Shown here: piece after piece, positions 21,190 through 34,404 of the stretch
How positions within the stretch are numbered: the first letter of the stretch is position 1
Layout: the number at the start of each line of letters is the position of its first letter
Assembly (NCBI GenBank): GCA_027627225.1
Contig: CM051038.1
Coordinates: 44,203,343 to 44,267,342, forward strand
DNA: 64,000 bases
Direction of reading: 5' to 3'
Source: Congeria kusceri
Taxonomy: Eukaryota > Mollusca > Bivalvia > Myida > Dreissenidae
The notes under the pieces: generated by a model
Databases searched by the model: none
The model's input: the letters and a program-made list of their open reading frames with translations, nothing else
What the model was told of the DNA's origin: nothing
Translations under genes and position numbers: made by a program

Positions 21190-22334
21190 GGCTCGTATTT
21201 ACCAACCTATTCTTAGACTTAAGACTAAGAATAAAAAATATTCTTGAAACTGTTCTGAAACGCCGTAAATCTGAAATTTAATTGGCCTTTACCAACTCTA
21301 ATTATTGTGCGATTTTATTGACCTGGCATTTATGAATATTCCGTGTATTTTCGTATATCTATTTTAAGCTACTAACCCAAATAGAAGACTCAGACATTTA
21401 TATGTATTTATTAAATCCTTACTACGTAACAGTTGATACTGTAGTGCAGTGGTGAGCACGCGAAGTTTGTAAGCATGATGTTTTGGGTTCGAATCCCTAG
21501 AACAGGCACTTTTACTTTATTCATTTTTTATTTTATTTTTAAATTTATTAACTGATCATTTTGCTGACGTCGTGACACGGAATCTCATCATCAACCTCGA
21601 TTCTGACACAGAAGAGAGCTGCATCGATACTGCGAGCGAAACCGTTACGTATGCATTTTTAGTCATTGTGTATGCATTTTTATGTAGATAAAATAATTAA
21701 ACTAAGAAAAGTAAAAAAGGAAAGACAAAAAATAAAGAAAACAATGTCACGAGAATAAGTGATGTTGAAGTAAAACAAAATAAGAAAAAAAAAGATTTTT
21801 TGCTGGATTTGACCACAGTCATTGTGATTCAAAGTCTAAAACACCATCCACCGCGCTATTCTTCCTGACACTTTTTGATGTTTTTTTTTTGTTTCTGTTA
21901 TATGACTATGAAATCCGTGCTTTGCACGCTAGATAGATGTTACACTGATATAAATAAAACAACCGAGCGCTACCGGAGATTAATGAGTGCCAGGTCAATA
22001 AAATCGTACAATACCCGGCTTATTTATTTGCCGAAATGCAAATAGACGCTTCCACAAATGTCAATCATATTCAAATTAATCGGCAATGTTATCCAATCAT
22101 AGCACTTGGATATCACGTGTTTAGCGGTTAAACGATTTCATACAAAAGAGCACGCGCATTATCTTTGTGATATTCAAATTAGCACGTGGTAATGTTTGTG
22201 ATTTTCGATAAATGGAAATTAACAGCTGGAGAGGAATTTAAACTAATCCCGGTAAAATCCGGATCCGTCTATTGTCTTTAGTCTAAGTCTGTTCTTTATT
22301 CTCAAATCTATGAAGAGGTTGCTGAATACGGTTC
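21190..22334. mobile_element. Long TIR element with GTATTTACCAAC-type ends
   Basis: The left end GGCTCGTATTTACCAACCTA, then TTCTTAGACTTAAGACTAAG, is mirrored by the right end, whose reverse complement starts GGAACCGTATTCAGCAACCT and includes GACTTAGACTAAAG. About 1.1 kb, no transposase ORF. It includes a tRNA-like sequence at about 21427-21507. The same end type brackets 48299-49137. Confidence 0.6.
21427..21507 (+). repeat. tRNA-like sequence inside the TIR element
   Basis: Box A-like TAGTGCAGTGGTGAGCAC and a good box B GGGTTCGAATCCC. The acceptor arms pair poorly, so a functional tRNA is unlikely. It may be a SINE head or co-opted promoter. Confidence 0.4.
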
Positions 22335-22346
22335 CTATTCACCGTA

Positions 22347-22838
22347 TTAAAGGGACTATGTCATCGAAAAGGGCCTCAAGGGGGCAATTTATTTATTTTT
22401 TATCTGAAATTTAGATATTAATACTGGGATATAATAACGGTTAAAACAGGGTATATATAATAGGAAAAGAGTGTACGCATTCTGAGATAAAAATCAATGT
22501 ATGGGTTGTGTTTGTTTGGCCCTGTTCCTGTTTACATTTTGACGTCAGAATTGTGAGCATTTCATATTACCATAGTTTACAAACGAATCATTACCAAGCA
22601 CGATAGCGCAGTTCGTTAAAGCGCTGTCTACTGTCATTTCTTCGTATGGCTTCTAAGTCGTGAGTTCAATACCCGTTTGGGTTTGTTTTTTTTTCAGGCT
22701 TTTTTGCTTATTTGTGTTTATCAAATTTCTTATTCTGTATTATATTATTTTTATTTATTTAATGTACATGTCTTAGTAAAGCGCATTTCTATCTATGTGC
22801 AGTAGGATGCCAATTTTTCGTTGACATAGTCCCTTTAA
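22347..22838. mobile_element. TTAA-flanked MITE, family B, copy 2
   Basis: The ends TTAAAGGGACTATGTCATCG and CGTTGACATAGTCCCTTTAA form TIRs with TTAA at both outer edges. The internal tRNA-like module at about 22596-22675 has GATAGCGCAGTTCG (box A-like) and GTGAGTTCAATACCC (box B-like). This is the least rearranged copy of the three. Confidence 0.85.
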
Positions 22839-23481
22839 TGCCAGTTAACGGACAAATAACTATGTTGTTTTCTGACAAATTGTTCATAAAATTATGACAA
22901 TGGGAACTTCGAACAAAGGTTCGAGCTCCCGCTACACAAAATAACCTACCAACTAGTCTTTCGCCTGAGACGCTAAAGACATTGGGTGTCCTAGTTTCCC
23001 GTCAAAGGAATGTTAATCCCATGCATGATTTTTGCATCGAGAAATGCCGTTATTGTGGTCAGTGAAGTGTTTAAAGTTTGAGAGGGTCGTCTCATAAATT
23101 TATACTAGTATCCGAAATCGAACAAAAAGATTGGTGCAGCAAATGGACAAAAAATAGGTAAATTATAAACAAATTGGCGTGGTTTTTCCATGCAAATTTA
23201 CTTATTGGTGGACAAAAACTTATCAAGTGATTTTCAGTTAGTAAATTGTTGAATTTATTATACAATGATAACTTCTAATAATGCCCTTCAACTGACTTGT
23301 CCATTTGATGACAGTTAATATTACCGTTAGAAGTACAGTTATTCATAGAAAGCATGAAACATGAGAAAATCAACACAGTGTTTTTAACAATAGAGTGACA
23401 TTTGTCTTTAAACTGAGGTGCAGTGTACTTCGTGATTCCCACGGGGCACTAAAAGACGCAGGGTCTCCTCTGGAACGGGGC
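22839..23481. other. Intronic stretch without recognised features
   Basis: AT-rich sequence between the family B MITE and the 36-bp minisatellite. I saw no ORF with domain support, no TIRs and no RNA gene. Confidence 0.5.
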
Positions 23482-23773
23482 GTCTCCTGTATCTTACACT
23501 ATTCCCCGTCCCAAGTCTTCTCCTGTAACTTACACTATTACCCGTCTCAAGTCTTCTCCTGTATCTTACACTATTCCCCGTCCCACGTCTTCTACTGTAT
23601 CTTACACTATTCCCCGTCCCAAGTCTTCTCCTGTATCTTACACTATTCCCCGTCCCAAGTCTTCTCCTGTATCTTACACTATTCCCCGTCCCAAGTCTTC
23701 TCCTGTATCTTACACTATTCCCCGTCCCAAGTCTTCTCCTGTATCTTACACTATTCCCCGCCCCAAGTCTTCT
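23482..23773. repeat. 36-bp minisatellite, about 8 copies
   Basis: The unit TCTTCTCCTGTATCTTACAC, then TATTCCCCGTCCCAAG, repeats with few changes. Because 36 is a multiple of 3 and the unit has no stops, both strands show 126-128-codon ORFs made of a 12-residue repeat. These ORFs are artefacts of the array. Confidence 0.95.
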
Positions 23774-24479
23774 GTGGATGATGGCCATATGGGAGAGAAT
23801 CCGGTGTACTCGTTAAAAATTCACCACACACAGATAAAAGGTCGAATATCACTTCAAATAGCGGTGTTATTTAGTCAGTTGTGTGTCGACGCTAGTTCCG
23901 GAAACAATATATTTTTATTGTTCATGGTTATTAAAAAATAAACATTAAATGAAATATGCGCGAAATTAAGAGGGCGGGAAGTTTAGACACCGCGAAATAA
24001 AATGAGGCATGTCGTGGGAAAACCAGGCTTAATCCATCTGCGTAAAGTGTCGTCAGGCAATACCAATTTGATTCTATGTAGAACGTCATCGGGCTGGTAA
24101 GTTTTCGGATGCCTGAACAACAAAAAATTTAGGCAATGAAAAAAATCAAGTTGAAAAGCGTATAAATGCCTATAATGACACACTTTGTGTCATTTCTTAA
24201 TTTTATGATCTCAGTCAATGCACGACATTGTAAATAATATAAGTCATGATGCTTAGTTCAAGTTACATTTGAGTTTTGAAAGAATATTGTTGGTGGGCAT
24301 CTTGCATGTTGGGTATGTGTGTTGATGATATTACACAATTCTGATTTGAAATCTTGCATTTGTCAGTAACTTACCTACAGCTTTATAGATCTAAAATACT
24401 TGAAATTGGTATGTTTTGTCTTATTATTATTTTGAATTGCCATTTTTATTCGCCCGTTTGAAAAACGGCCGTATAATGG

Positions 24480-25485
24480 GAACGCCCAAGCGGGCGGGTG
24501 GGCGGGTGATCTTTGTCCGCAGCATAACTTTGTCCAGCCTGGATAGATTTTCAAATAACTTAGCAGAAGTGATAAGCACGATGAGACGGAGTGGCGCAAG
24601 AACCAGGTTCCTAGGTCCAAGGTCAAGGTCACAATTCAAGGTCAAAGGTCAAGTGTAATAAATCAACCCTTACCACATTGTCCGGAGAACATCTTTGTCA
24701 AGCATGGCTGGATTTTCAAATAACTTGGCAAAAGTGACAAGCATAGTGAGACGGAGTGTCGCGCGCACGAACCAGGTCCCTAGGTCCAAAGTCAAGGTCA
24801 CAATTCAAGGTCAAAGGTCAAATTTAAGAAATCAATCCTAAACACTTTGTCCGGAGCTTAACTTTGTCCAGCATGGATGGATTTTCAAATAACTTGGCAG
24901 AAGTGACATGTATGGCAAGTCGGAGTGTCGCGCGCAAGAACCACGTCCCTAGGTCCAATGTCAAGGTCACAATTCAAGGTCAAAGGTCAAATTTAAGAAA
25001 TCAATCCTAAACACTTTGTCCGAAGCGTATCTTTGTCCAGCATGGTTGGCTTTCCTAATAACCTGGCAGAAGTGACAAGCATGGCGAGTCGGAGTGTCGC
25101 GCGCAAGAACCACGTCCCTAAGTCCAAGGTCAAGGTCACAATTCAAGGTCAAATTTAAGAAATCAATCCTAAACACTTTGTCCGGAGCATATATTTTTCC
25201 AGCATGGATTGATTTTCAAATTACTTGGCAGAAATGACAAGCATGGTGAGGCGGAGTGTCGTGCGCAAAAGCCAGGTCCCTATGTTCAAGGTCAAGGTCA
25301 CAATTCAAGGTCAAATATTGAAATCAATCCTAAACACTTAATCCAGAGCATATGTCCAGCATGGATGGATTTTCAAATAACTTGGTAGAAGTGACAAGCA
25401 TGGTGAGGTGTAGTGTCGCGCGCAAGAACCAGGTCCCTAGGTCCTAGGTCAAGGTCACAATTCAAGGTGAAACGTATAATGGCAG
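24480..25485. repeat. About 165-bp tandem array rich in AAGGTCA
   Basis: About six units, judged by the motif GATTTTCAAATAACTTGGCA at about 24546, 24712, 24881, 25046, 25208 and 25366. Each unit ends in GGTCAAGGTCACAATTCAAG, then GTCAAAGGTCAA in several copies. Minus-strand ORFs across it are repeat artefacts. Confidence 0.85.
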
Positions 25486-25489
25486 CTTC

Positions 25490-25998
25490 AACCTTTCGTT
25501 TCCGCTCTCTAACTCGAGAACAAATTGAGTTATTGTAATGAAACTTCATACGTAGATACCTTATTGCGAGACCTCGCTTAGGATTGCATTTGGGGTGGGT
25601 GGGGACAAAGGTCAAGGTCACTGTTACTAAAAATACAAAAACGGTTTCTGCTAAATAGCTTGAGAACGCATTGAGATATTTTAATGAAACTTAATACATA
25701 GATACCTTTTATCGAAACCTCACTTGTGATTGCATATGGGGTGGGTGGGGGTCAATGTCAAGGCCACTGTTACTAAAAATAGAAAAACGGTTTCCGCTTA
25801 ATAACTTGAGAACGCAATGAGATATTTTATTTCAACTTAACACATAGATACCTTATATTGAGACCTCGCTTCGGATTGCATAAGGGGTGGGTGGGAGTCA
25901 ATGTCACTGTTACTAAAAATATAGAAACAGTTTCTGCTTAATAAGTTCAGCATGCACTGAGATATTGTAATAAAACTTTGTGTGTGTGTGTGTGTGCA
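25490..25998. repeat. About 142-bp tandem array, left half
   Basis: About 3.5 units, each with CTTGAGAACGCATTGAGATA, GAGACCTCGCTT, GGGGTGGGTGGG and AAGGTCA followed by CTGTTACTAAAAAT. The array stops in a TG dinucleotide run at 25979-25996. The same unit resumes at 35810-36490, on the far side of the LINE block. Confidence 0.85.
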
Positions 25999-25999
25999 A

Positions 26000-28900
26000 C
26001 ATTTTATTTTCTCGCAGTGGCTTTACATACATGCATACATTAAAACATACACAATTATATTATACTAATACAAAAGTATTAATACATTTGCATGTACACA
26101 ATTAAAATGATATGTCATGAAAACTATTGCATGTCTATAAAAGATTGTAAGTACAACAAAGACTATGCCGAGGACACTGAGTTGCATTGAGTATATATGT
26201 ACTTATGATATTGTGAAGACTACAAAACTAATGCTATGACATACATACTAACTATTACATAACAAACAGTGTATGCATACAGCGGTATTTATACATTTAC
26301 ATGTATTAAATTGAAATATGTTGTAAAAAACACAGCACATTAAAAAAAATATATGCCAAAGACACTGAATTACATTGAGTATAATCTCTTAATTCTTCAT
26401 CTGTTTTTGTTGTATTTTTTTAAATTTCAAATGAGCGTTTCAAGCTATAAACTAGTCCACAGTTAGAAGGAATTCAGTTTTTTCTCTGGCAGTGAAAAAT
26501 ATATCGTTTAATTTCTAGGCATAAAATATTTAAATTGTTGATTTTTGAATTTGTAATACCTAGTATACTATCCTGTTAGCTGGATAGGTAAGCTTTGTCT
26601 ATTTCTATTCACTATATGAACAGCAAATTTAATAATTTCTTGAGAATGTATACAGTTCCAGAACAAGTGTGTTATATTTTCTACTTCATTTTTACAAAAA
26701 GTACATAGATTATCAGCAGCTATTTTCATATTAAACATATGGGCTTTTGTTCCTAAGGTTCTGTGGACAATTCTACATTGGAACCATTGGGCATAAGTAT
26801 CTTTACTAATATTGAACACAAGTGCATATGGATTTTTCCAGTCAATACCATAGAACTCGGCATTCTATTTTGTTTGACTGGTTGGGATATCACTGTTTTG
26901 AATATATGTTTTATGAACATGTTTTTCTTCTTTAGGACTTGTTAATATTTTCTTTACATAAGTTGCTAATACAGGTCCTTGAATTTTGTTATCATAGGTG
27001 AACATGTCTCCAAAAGTTTTATTGTATTTACTTGTTACTTTGATTAAACCTTGATACAGTAGAAAATTCACATTTTTCCAATTAGATAGTCCAAAGATTC
27101 TTTGGAGATAAAACAGTTTCTATCTATCAATATATCTCTAACGAGACGAATACCTCTTTCATATGACTTTTAATAAATATATAATTATTGTCCATTTTAA
27201 AATTGTCATTGTAAAATAGAGGCATATCTAGAATATCATTGCAATTGACTATAGGCAACTTTTTAATATACAATATATAGCTTTTAAAAACATAGCCAAA
27301 ATTTATTTTTCAAATTTAAGCAAAGTTGCTCAGCAAACATTTTACCAGTATTAAACAGTTTTTTAATGTCAATAAACGATTTAACAAGTCTATAACAATT
27401 TCCATCTCCTGTCACAAATCTCTTAAGCCATGTTAATTTCATATGTTTTTCAAATGAACAAACATCTATCATGTTTAAACTCCCTTCGTTATATTCTTTA
27501 ACAACAACTATACTTTTTATTTTGCTTGGACCTGCCCATATGAAGTCATAAAATAGTTTGTTAATTTGTTTCATAATTTCTATTCTTGGTGTTAGTAGTG
27601 AAACAAATAAATGGGTAAGCAATGGAAGAAGCAATGATTTAACAATAGTTATTTTTCCTAGAGGTGTAATATTTCTACGATTCCAGTGAGTTATTAAATT
27701 CTTGATGCTGTTGATTTGATTATCAAAATTTTGCATTACCATGTTGTCTAAATATATGTCATACACTATTCCAAGCACTTTAAAAGTTTTTGCTCCCCAT
27801 GTCAGTTTGTATTTAGTTTTTATCGACCTACCTAGTGCTGTACTTCATAGAGCCTATCCAATTAGATTAGTTTTTTCATAGTTTATTTTCAGTCCAGAGT
27901 ATGTAGAGAATTCATGAAGCATGTCTAGTGTACAATTAAGAGAATATTCAGATCCGTCAAGTAATAAAGATGTGTCATCAGCAAATTGTGATATTTTGTA
28001 TTCTATGTCTTTAATTGTAATACCTTTTATTTGTTTGCTTTCTCTAATTTTAATAGCAAGGATTTCAGCACATAAAATAAAAATGTAAGCGCTTATCGGG
28101 TCCCCGTGGCGGCAGCCCCTCTCTATACAGAAAGGTATTTGACAAGAATCCGTTTAATTGTATAGAGGTCATGGTATTGTGCAAAAACATGGATATCCAT
28201 TGGTCCAAAATTAAAAAATCTGAAAGTGGTTTCTATAAACTGGAAAGATAAGGTATCGAATGCCTTGTCAAAATCGATTGTCATAAGTAATCCAGGTAAA
28301 TTATTATCTTCAGCATATTTCAAGATGTCATAGAGTAATATAGTGTCTTCCCCAATAAATCGCCCTTTAATGAAACCAGTTTGATCTTTGGAGATTAAAA
28401 TATCAAGGACTGTTAATCCTTATTATTTATTAGAAGTCATTATTCCATGTTTTTGAGTTACAGACAATGAATTAGTATTAAAGGCATAATTTATACTTCT
28501 TACTATGAATTGGCCTAACTTGTTCCAAAGAACTTGATAGAATTCAGCAGTAAATCCATCAGAACCTGGACTTCTGTCATTTTTCATGTTTTTAAGTGTA
28601 AAGACGACTTCCTCCATACTTAGTAGTCCTTCTAAAGATTCAGATTGAACATTATTTGGTTTCGGTATATTAATGTTAGACAAATCTGTATATATATCAT
28701 AAGCAATTTCATTTTCATTTTTTTGTATAATGTTTTATAGAATGAAACTGCTTTATTTAAAATACCATTTTCCTCATTCAACTTAACACCATTTTCTGTT
28801 TCAATAAAAGGTATTGACTTGTTTGTATAATGGTTAGATTCAAGAGAGCAAATGTATTTTGTGGGTTTTTCCCCCTCTTCTAGCCATTTAGCTCTAGAAC

Positions 28901-29440
28901 GAATAAGTGAACCTTTATGTTTATTTTCCCTCAAGTTTTCTAATTCATTTTGTAAATCTTGAAGTTGATTAATATTAGTTTCAGTTAATGACTTTTCAAG
29001 TTGTTCTATTTTCATAGTTAAATTAGATTCGTGTTTTTTGTTAAACTAAGCTTTATATGATGAAAATAAAATAGTTTTTCCTCTAATTTCCATAAGTAAT
29101 GTTTCTAGGAATAACTGGTCATTGATCACAAATTGTATGTCATTGTTATTAAGTGTTTCTATGCATTATATATTGTATACTGGGATACAATATTGTTTTT
29201 TTAATATTTTCAATCAATTTAAATAGTCAATATCATTTAACAGTGAATTGTTGAATTTCCACAGACCTATTCCATGGGCTATATCTCCAAAACTAATTTC
29301 TAAGTCAATAATTGAATGATATGATTTATAACTGGAATCTATATTTGAGTTTCAAATTTTAGCGGACAAACTATTAGAAGTTAGGAAAAAATCAAGTCTA
29401 GCCTGCTGTCCTATGAAATAATTTTTAGATTATCCATTTA
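26000..29440 (-). pseudogene. Degenerate L1/Tx1-like LINE ORF2 (endonuclease end, reverse transcriptase, C-terminal zinc finger)
   Basis: Minus-strand blocks in collinear order: GQQARLDFFLTSNSL (end of an APE-type endonuclease, about 29350-29430); a linker/RT0 segment (28632-29015) with IRSRAKWLEEGEKPTKYICS; RT segments with NMKNDRSPGSDGFTAEFYQ (28423-28683) and LMTIDFDKAFDTLSFQFIE (28123-28323); the catalytic FADD box as YKISQFADDTSLLL (about 27970); a post-RT region (27284-27778); and a CCHC-like end with CTFCKNEVENITHLFWNC (26568-26819). Stops and frameshifts separate the blocks, so it is dead. The order and the FADD-containing RT make the LINE call certain; the clade is inference. Confidence 0.85.
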
Positions 29441-30039
29441 CATAGGTATGCTGGAAAATGTGCCTTAACAACTGTATTAGTAAACACTTATCTTGACAAA
29501 CAGAGTACAACATTTCTAAGTAATTCTGCAGTTTTACATAGAATAAACTAGTCCTGATTCAAGCAATTCAGAAAAACAACAATTGAAATAAAAAGATAAT
29601 GTACAAAAAGAAGTTCAAGGTACGTGGATTGATTGTAGTTGCAATCAAACAATAAGTGATATTTACATCAAAATACATGGTTTTACAACATTTATGGTAG
29701 TGACCTTTTAGATATTTTAAAATTTTATTAGTATTGTATCACCTAATCAAATCCTATAATGAATAAAATATGACATAAACACGCTGAGCATGAAAACAAA
29801 TGTATATGGCTTCAACAAACTTTACAAAGCATTTTCAAAGATACAGGAGTCAATTTCTCAATCTTCATGCTTTACAGAATTAGTACATAACACATACCTA
29901 CACAAATAGTATAGTAAATAGATTAAGACAGTTTCATCAATGTGCGTGTGTTTCAAATATTAACTGCATTAATATTCAAACTTTACAGTTATATATAACA
30001 AGCATGCATGAATCACTGCATTAATATTCGAACTTAACA

Positions 30040-30040
<1 letters not shown>

Positions 30041-30070
<30 letters not shown>
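30041..30070. repeat. TA dinucleotide microsatellite
   Basis: An uninterrupted TA run of about 15 units. Confidence 0.95.
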
Positions 30071-30072
<2 letters not shown>

Positions 30073-30235
30073 AAAGTGTGGAAAAAGAAAGCTTCATTAA
30101 AACAGTTCAAATACTATTGCATAAGTCTTCAATCTTTACCAGGGCATATTACCATCTTCAATATTTTCAAGTGTATATTACAAACAACCCCATGCAGTAT
30201 TACAAAGTCACGTAGTTTAAAGGTACAGATGCTTA

Positions 30236-30930
30236 TTTACTTACACACACATTGAAAAACCAGCATAATCATAAGGTACACATGTACACGCATAATCATA
30301 AAGTGCACAATCATGTACACGCATAATTATAAAGTGCACAATCATGTACGCGCATAATCATAAAGTGCACAATCATGTACAGACATGTTTATTTAGTCGC
30401 AAAGTATAATGTAATAAATTTAACCACTATATAGAGCGTGATAAGAACTATTCAAAATAAATTGTTTATAAAAGTCTTATAAATAAAATTATGTTATGTT
30501 ATTTAAGGAAGACATCAAACTATGTAATAAAAAATTAGGATTGTGATATTTAATCATACTACACACATGTTTTAGTAATATTGTTAACAGTAAATCTTGG
30601 TTACTTACACACACATTGAAAAAGCAGCATAATTATAAGGTACACGTGTACACTCATAATCATAAAGTGCACAATCATGTACACGCATAATCATAAATGC
30701 ACAATCATGTACAGACATATTTATTTAGTCGCAAAGTATAATATAATAAATCTAACCACTATATAGAGCGTGATAGTAACTATTCAAAATAAACTGTTTA
30801 TAAAAGTCTTATAAATACAATTATGTTATGTTATTTAAGGAAGACATCAAACTATGTTATACAAACTTAGGATTGTGCTATTTAATGATAGTACACGCTT
30901 GTTTTAGTAATATTGTTAACAGTAAATCTT
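30236..30930. repeat. Tandem duplication, about 364 bp, two copies
   Basis: Both copies run from TTACTTACACACACATTGAA to TATTGTTAACAGTAAATCTT. Inside each, a shorter repeat containing CATAATCATAAAGTGCACAA recurs three and two times. Confidence 0.85.
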
Positions 30931-31159
30931 GGTATGGAAAAGGACAAACTGTAAGACTGCCAACATGGAATATGGTTTGTAAACAATAGCACTATTTATA
31001 TTTTGAAATATAATAAATAAACAGTAAGACTGTTTTTCAAAAGAACACAGGATATATTATCAAAATGATAGTTGAATTATAATAAGATTATAATATCTGT
31101 AGTTGAAATTGAGCATACATGCATAATACTCATATAAATAAGTAACACATATACATTTA

Positions 31160-33895
31160 TAATCAATTACGTTAAATGGGATAACAATTATGGTGATCAG
31201 TTTTTATTAGATATCACCACAGGAGTTAATCAGCTATGTCAAGACTTATATCATTGTAAAGAAAATAATTTAGATACTGATGAAATGGTAAAGCGATTCA
31301 CAATGTATCTAAATAATAGTGGCAATAAGTATTTTTAAAAACATTATAAACTAAATAAATGTGCACAATTTTCAAACGCACACAATAAATGGTTTGATAA
31401 TACATGTAAACAAAAACGTAATATATATATTAATAAGTTGAACCTATACAATTTGTATAAAGATAGTGATAATAGAAATATGATGTTAATAGCGAAATAG
31501 GATTACAAGTACCAATGTAGACAATCTAAACGTTATTATAACAGGAACCAGTATCTTAAAATGAATGATATGAGATTGAAAAAAACAACAAAAGAATTTT
31601 GGAAACTATTCAAGAAAAAATCAGTTAATAATACAGGCGATCATATTGACATCGATTCGTTTTTTGACCATTTTAAACACTTGACCTCGTCAAATATCAT
31701 TGTCGAAGAAGAAGACATTAACGAATACGTAACAAATCAAAACACGAATAACATGGCGTCAGCCACATTCCAAGAATTAGACGATTTATTCACAAAAGAA
31801 GAAATACGAAAGGCAATACAACTACTGGGAACTAACAAATCACACACAATAGATAATATTATAAACGAATATTTTAAAGTGGAAAAGGATGTCCTGGATA
31901 CACCACTGGAAATATTTAACTATATACTTGAAAAACAGGTATTTCCAAAATCATGGTCAAAAGGTGTTATTATACCTATTTATAAGAAAGGCAACTCACT
32001 CGATCCCAATAATTATCGAGGCATAACATTAGTGAGCTGCTTCGCAAAATTATTTACTGTCGTTATAAACGAAAGGCTTAAAAAATGGGCTACTGCAAAC
32101 GATATGCTCACGGACGCTCAGTTCGGTTTTAAATCTAATTATAGCACGGTAGATGCATTTTTTTTACTAAAAGCTTTTATAGATAAACAACTTAGTTGTA
32201 AAAAGAAATTATATTGTTGCTATATTGACCTAATGAAATGCTTTGACTCAATATATGGAAACGGATTATGGTATAAGCTGATTAAGAGTGGAATAAACGG
32301 CAGATTGTTAAAAATTATTCAATCGATGTACGATAAAGTTAAATTATGTATTAAACATATGGGCTTGTTGTCAGATTTCTTTAATTGTGACGTCGGTTTG
32401 TTGCAACGGGAGATAATCTCACCCATACTATTTTCATTGTTCGTTAATGATGTTGAACACTTTTTGGGTAATAATAATGAAGCAACGATAACCTTAGACC
32501 AGTTGTCTTTTATTTATTACTGTTTGCAGATGATGCTGTAATTTTTCCAGAAACACCGAAAGGTCTGCAAAATTCATTAGATAATTTATACGAATACTGC
32601 GGGCGATGGAAGCTAAAAGTCAACGTAGACAAAACTAAAGTCGTTATATATAAAAAGGGCGGAAATAATTCACATAATGAGTCATTTTATTATAATAGTG
32701 AGCCACTAGAAAACGTTCAATCATTTAATTATCTTCAAATCGTATTATCAAGTGGTGGATCGTTTATACAAACTACTCAAACTCTATAAGATAAGGGTTT
32801 AAAGGCTATGGGGTCACTTTTTTCAATTACAAAAGAAATGCATGTTCCAGTTAAAATAATGATGAATCTGTTGATTCTTATGTCACGTCTATACTTTGTT
32901 ATGCTTGTGAGGTTTGGGGGTTTTCGAATGCTGATGATATTGAAAGAATTCATAGAAGATGTTTGAAAAGAATACTTGGTGTTAAAATGAGTACTTCTAA
33001 TTCAGCAGTGTATGGGGAGCTTGGACGCTACACGTTATATATAACTCGTTATGTAAGAATCTTAAAATATTTTATAAAGTTGTATACTGTTAAACAAACA
33101 AATTGCATATTGTATAGTACACTATTATATATGAGATGCGATGCATAAAATGTAATTCGATGTAACAATTGGTTATCAAAGGTGAGAGACTTGCTTCAGA
33201 ATACTGGGTTTTATGATGTATTGCTGTATCCGGAATCAGTAAATATTAATGTATTTATTCCCATTTTTAAAACCAGACTTATTGACATGTACATAGGTTT
33301 GTGGCGAAATGATTTGAATACAAAGAGTTCACTAATATTATATAAAGAATTGAAACAAAGATTTGAATTATCTGATTATCTAGACATTGTAAAAAGCTAT
33401 AAGTTAAGAATTTATATATCAAAAATAAGACTTTCATCTCATATATTTGAACCTGGTAGACATGCACATATTCCTAAAAATGAACGTAAATGTATTATAT
33501 GCAACACAAATGATATTGAAGACGAGTATCACTTTGTTATAGTATGACCTCTTTATATTAATATTAGAAAAAAAAATATTTACAAATATTTCTATAACCG
33601 ACCTAGTGTGCATAAATTTATACTTTTATTAACAATTACAAATTCTTAAGTTCTTTTGAAACTTGCCTTATACTGTAAAAATGCATTTAAAATGAGATTT
33701 GATGCTTTAAATGCACATGTTTAATTTGAGCATGGCCTGTATAATCATAACAACTGAAAATGTTGTGTAATGTTCACTTTCGCATTGCTATGCATGTGCC
33801 TATCTATTAATTATTATTTTGTATGTGTAACGATGAACTGTAATTGTTCAAGTTATATCAATAAACTTTCTTTTCTGTTCTGTTCTGTTCTATAA
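31160..33895 (+). pseudogene. Degenerate plus-strand LINE (non-LTR reverse transcriptase) with TTCTG tail
   Basis: A 326-codon ORF (31561-32541) encodes an RT with IPIYKKGNSLDPNNYRGIT, LTDAQFGFKSNYST, CYIDLMKCFDS (normally DF-x-K-A-F-D) and LLQREIISPILFSLFVNDV. The FADD box, LLLFADDAVIF, lies at about 32510-32545 in a different frame, so a frameshift precedes it. The C-terminal segment (33182-33547) has SSHIFEPGRH and KCIICNTNDIEDEYHF, the usual terminal Cys/His motif. The element ends AATAAACTTTC and TTCTG repeats at 33850-33895. Upstream linker-like fragments reach back to 31160. The CR1/Jockey-like affinity is an inference. Confidence 0.85.
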
Positions 33896-34404
33896 GTAAT
33901 GCATCCCGTGTATATACATTCCTGATGTGTACTTTGTTGAAAGTAAAGTATTACCTTTTTACACTGTTTTAATTTTTGATTGATAAAGACTATATTCTAT
34001 CTATTGCATTATTTTTCTCTATACCAGTCAAAGACAGACTGTAGTCACAAGCTAAAAATAGACTGATTGCAAGTTTTCTGTAGTCAGTTTTGAGCATGTT
34101 CAGCTGGTATAGTTTGTATCATTATTTACAATTTTACATATGATTTTTACAGATAACTGACATGCTTATACATTGCTGAAAAGCACCGATGGAGACTGAG
34201 ATAAATGTAGAACAATTTTATGCTATTTCTGGTATGGGTAATACTTTTTTTTTTAAATATTCTAATAAGTTTATTACAAAACAATTTTTCGAAACAATTG
34301 TATTTAAAAGTCAAATATTAATTTGTTTGTAATAATATAAAGTAATGATTAGTATACAAAATAGGAACATACCATTTTTGCTTATAATGTTTATTGGATA
34401 TCTC

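Larger units (their letters stand above)
29441..31150. other. AT-rich spacer with an internal tandem duplication
   Basis: A non-coding AT-rich block between the minus-strand and plus-strand LINEs. It holds a TA microsatellite (30041-30070) and a roughly 364-bp segment present twice (30236-30930). Confidence 0.6.

Noticed and set aside
23395..23788. 126-128-codon repeat-protein ORFs on both strands
   Set aside because: Produced by a 36-bp minisatellite without stops; no flanking coding context or signal peptide.
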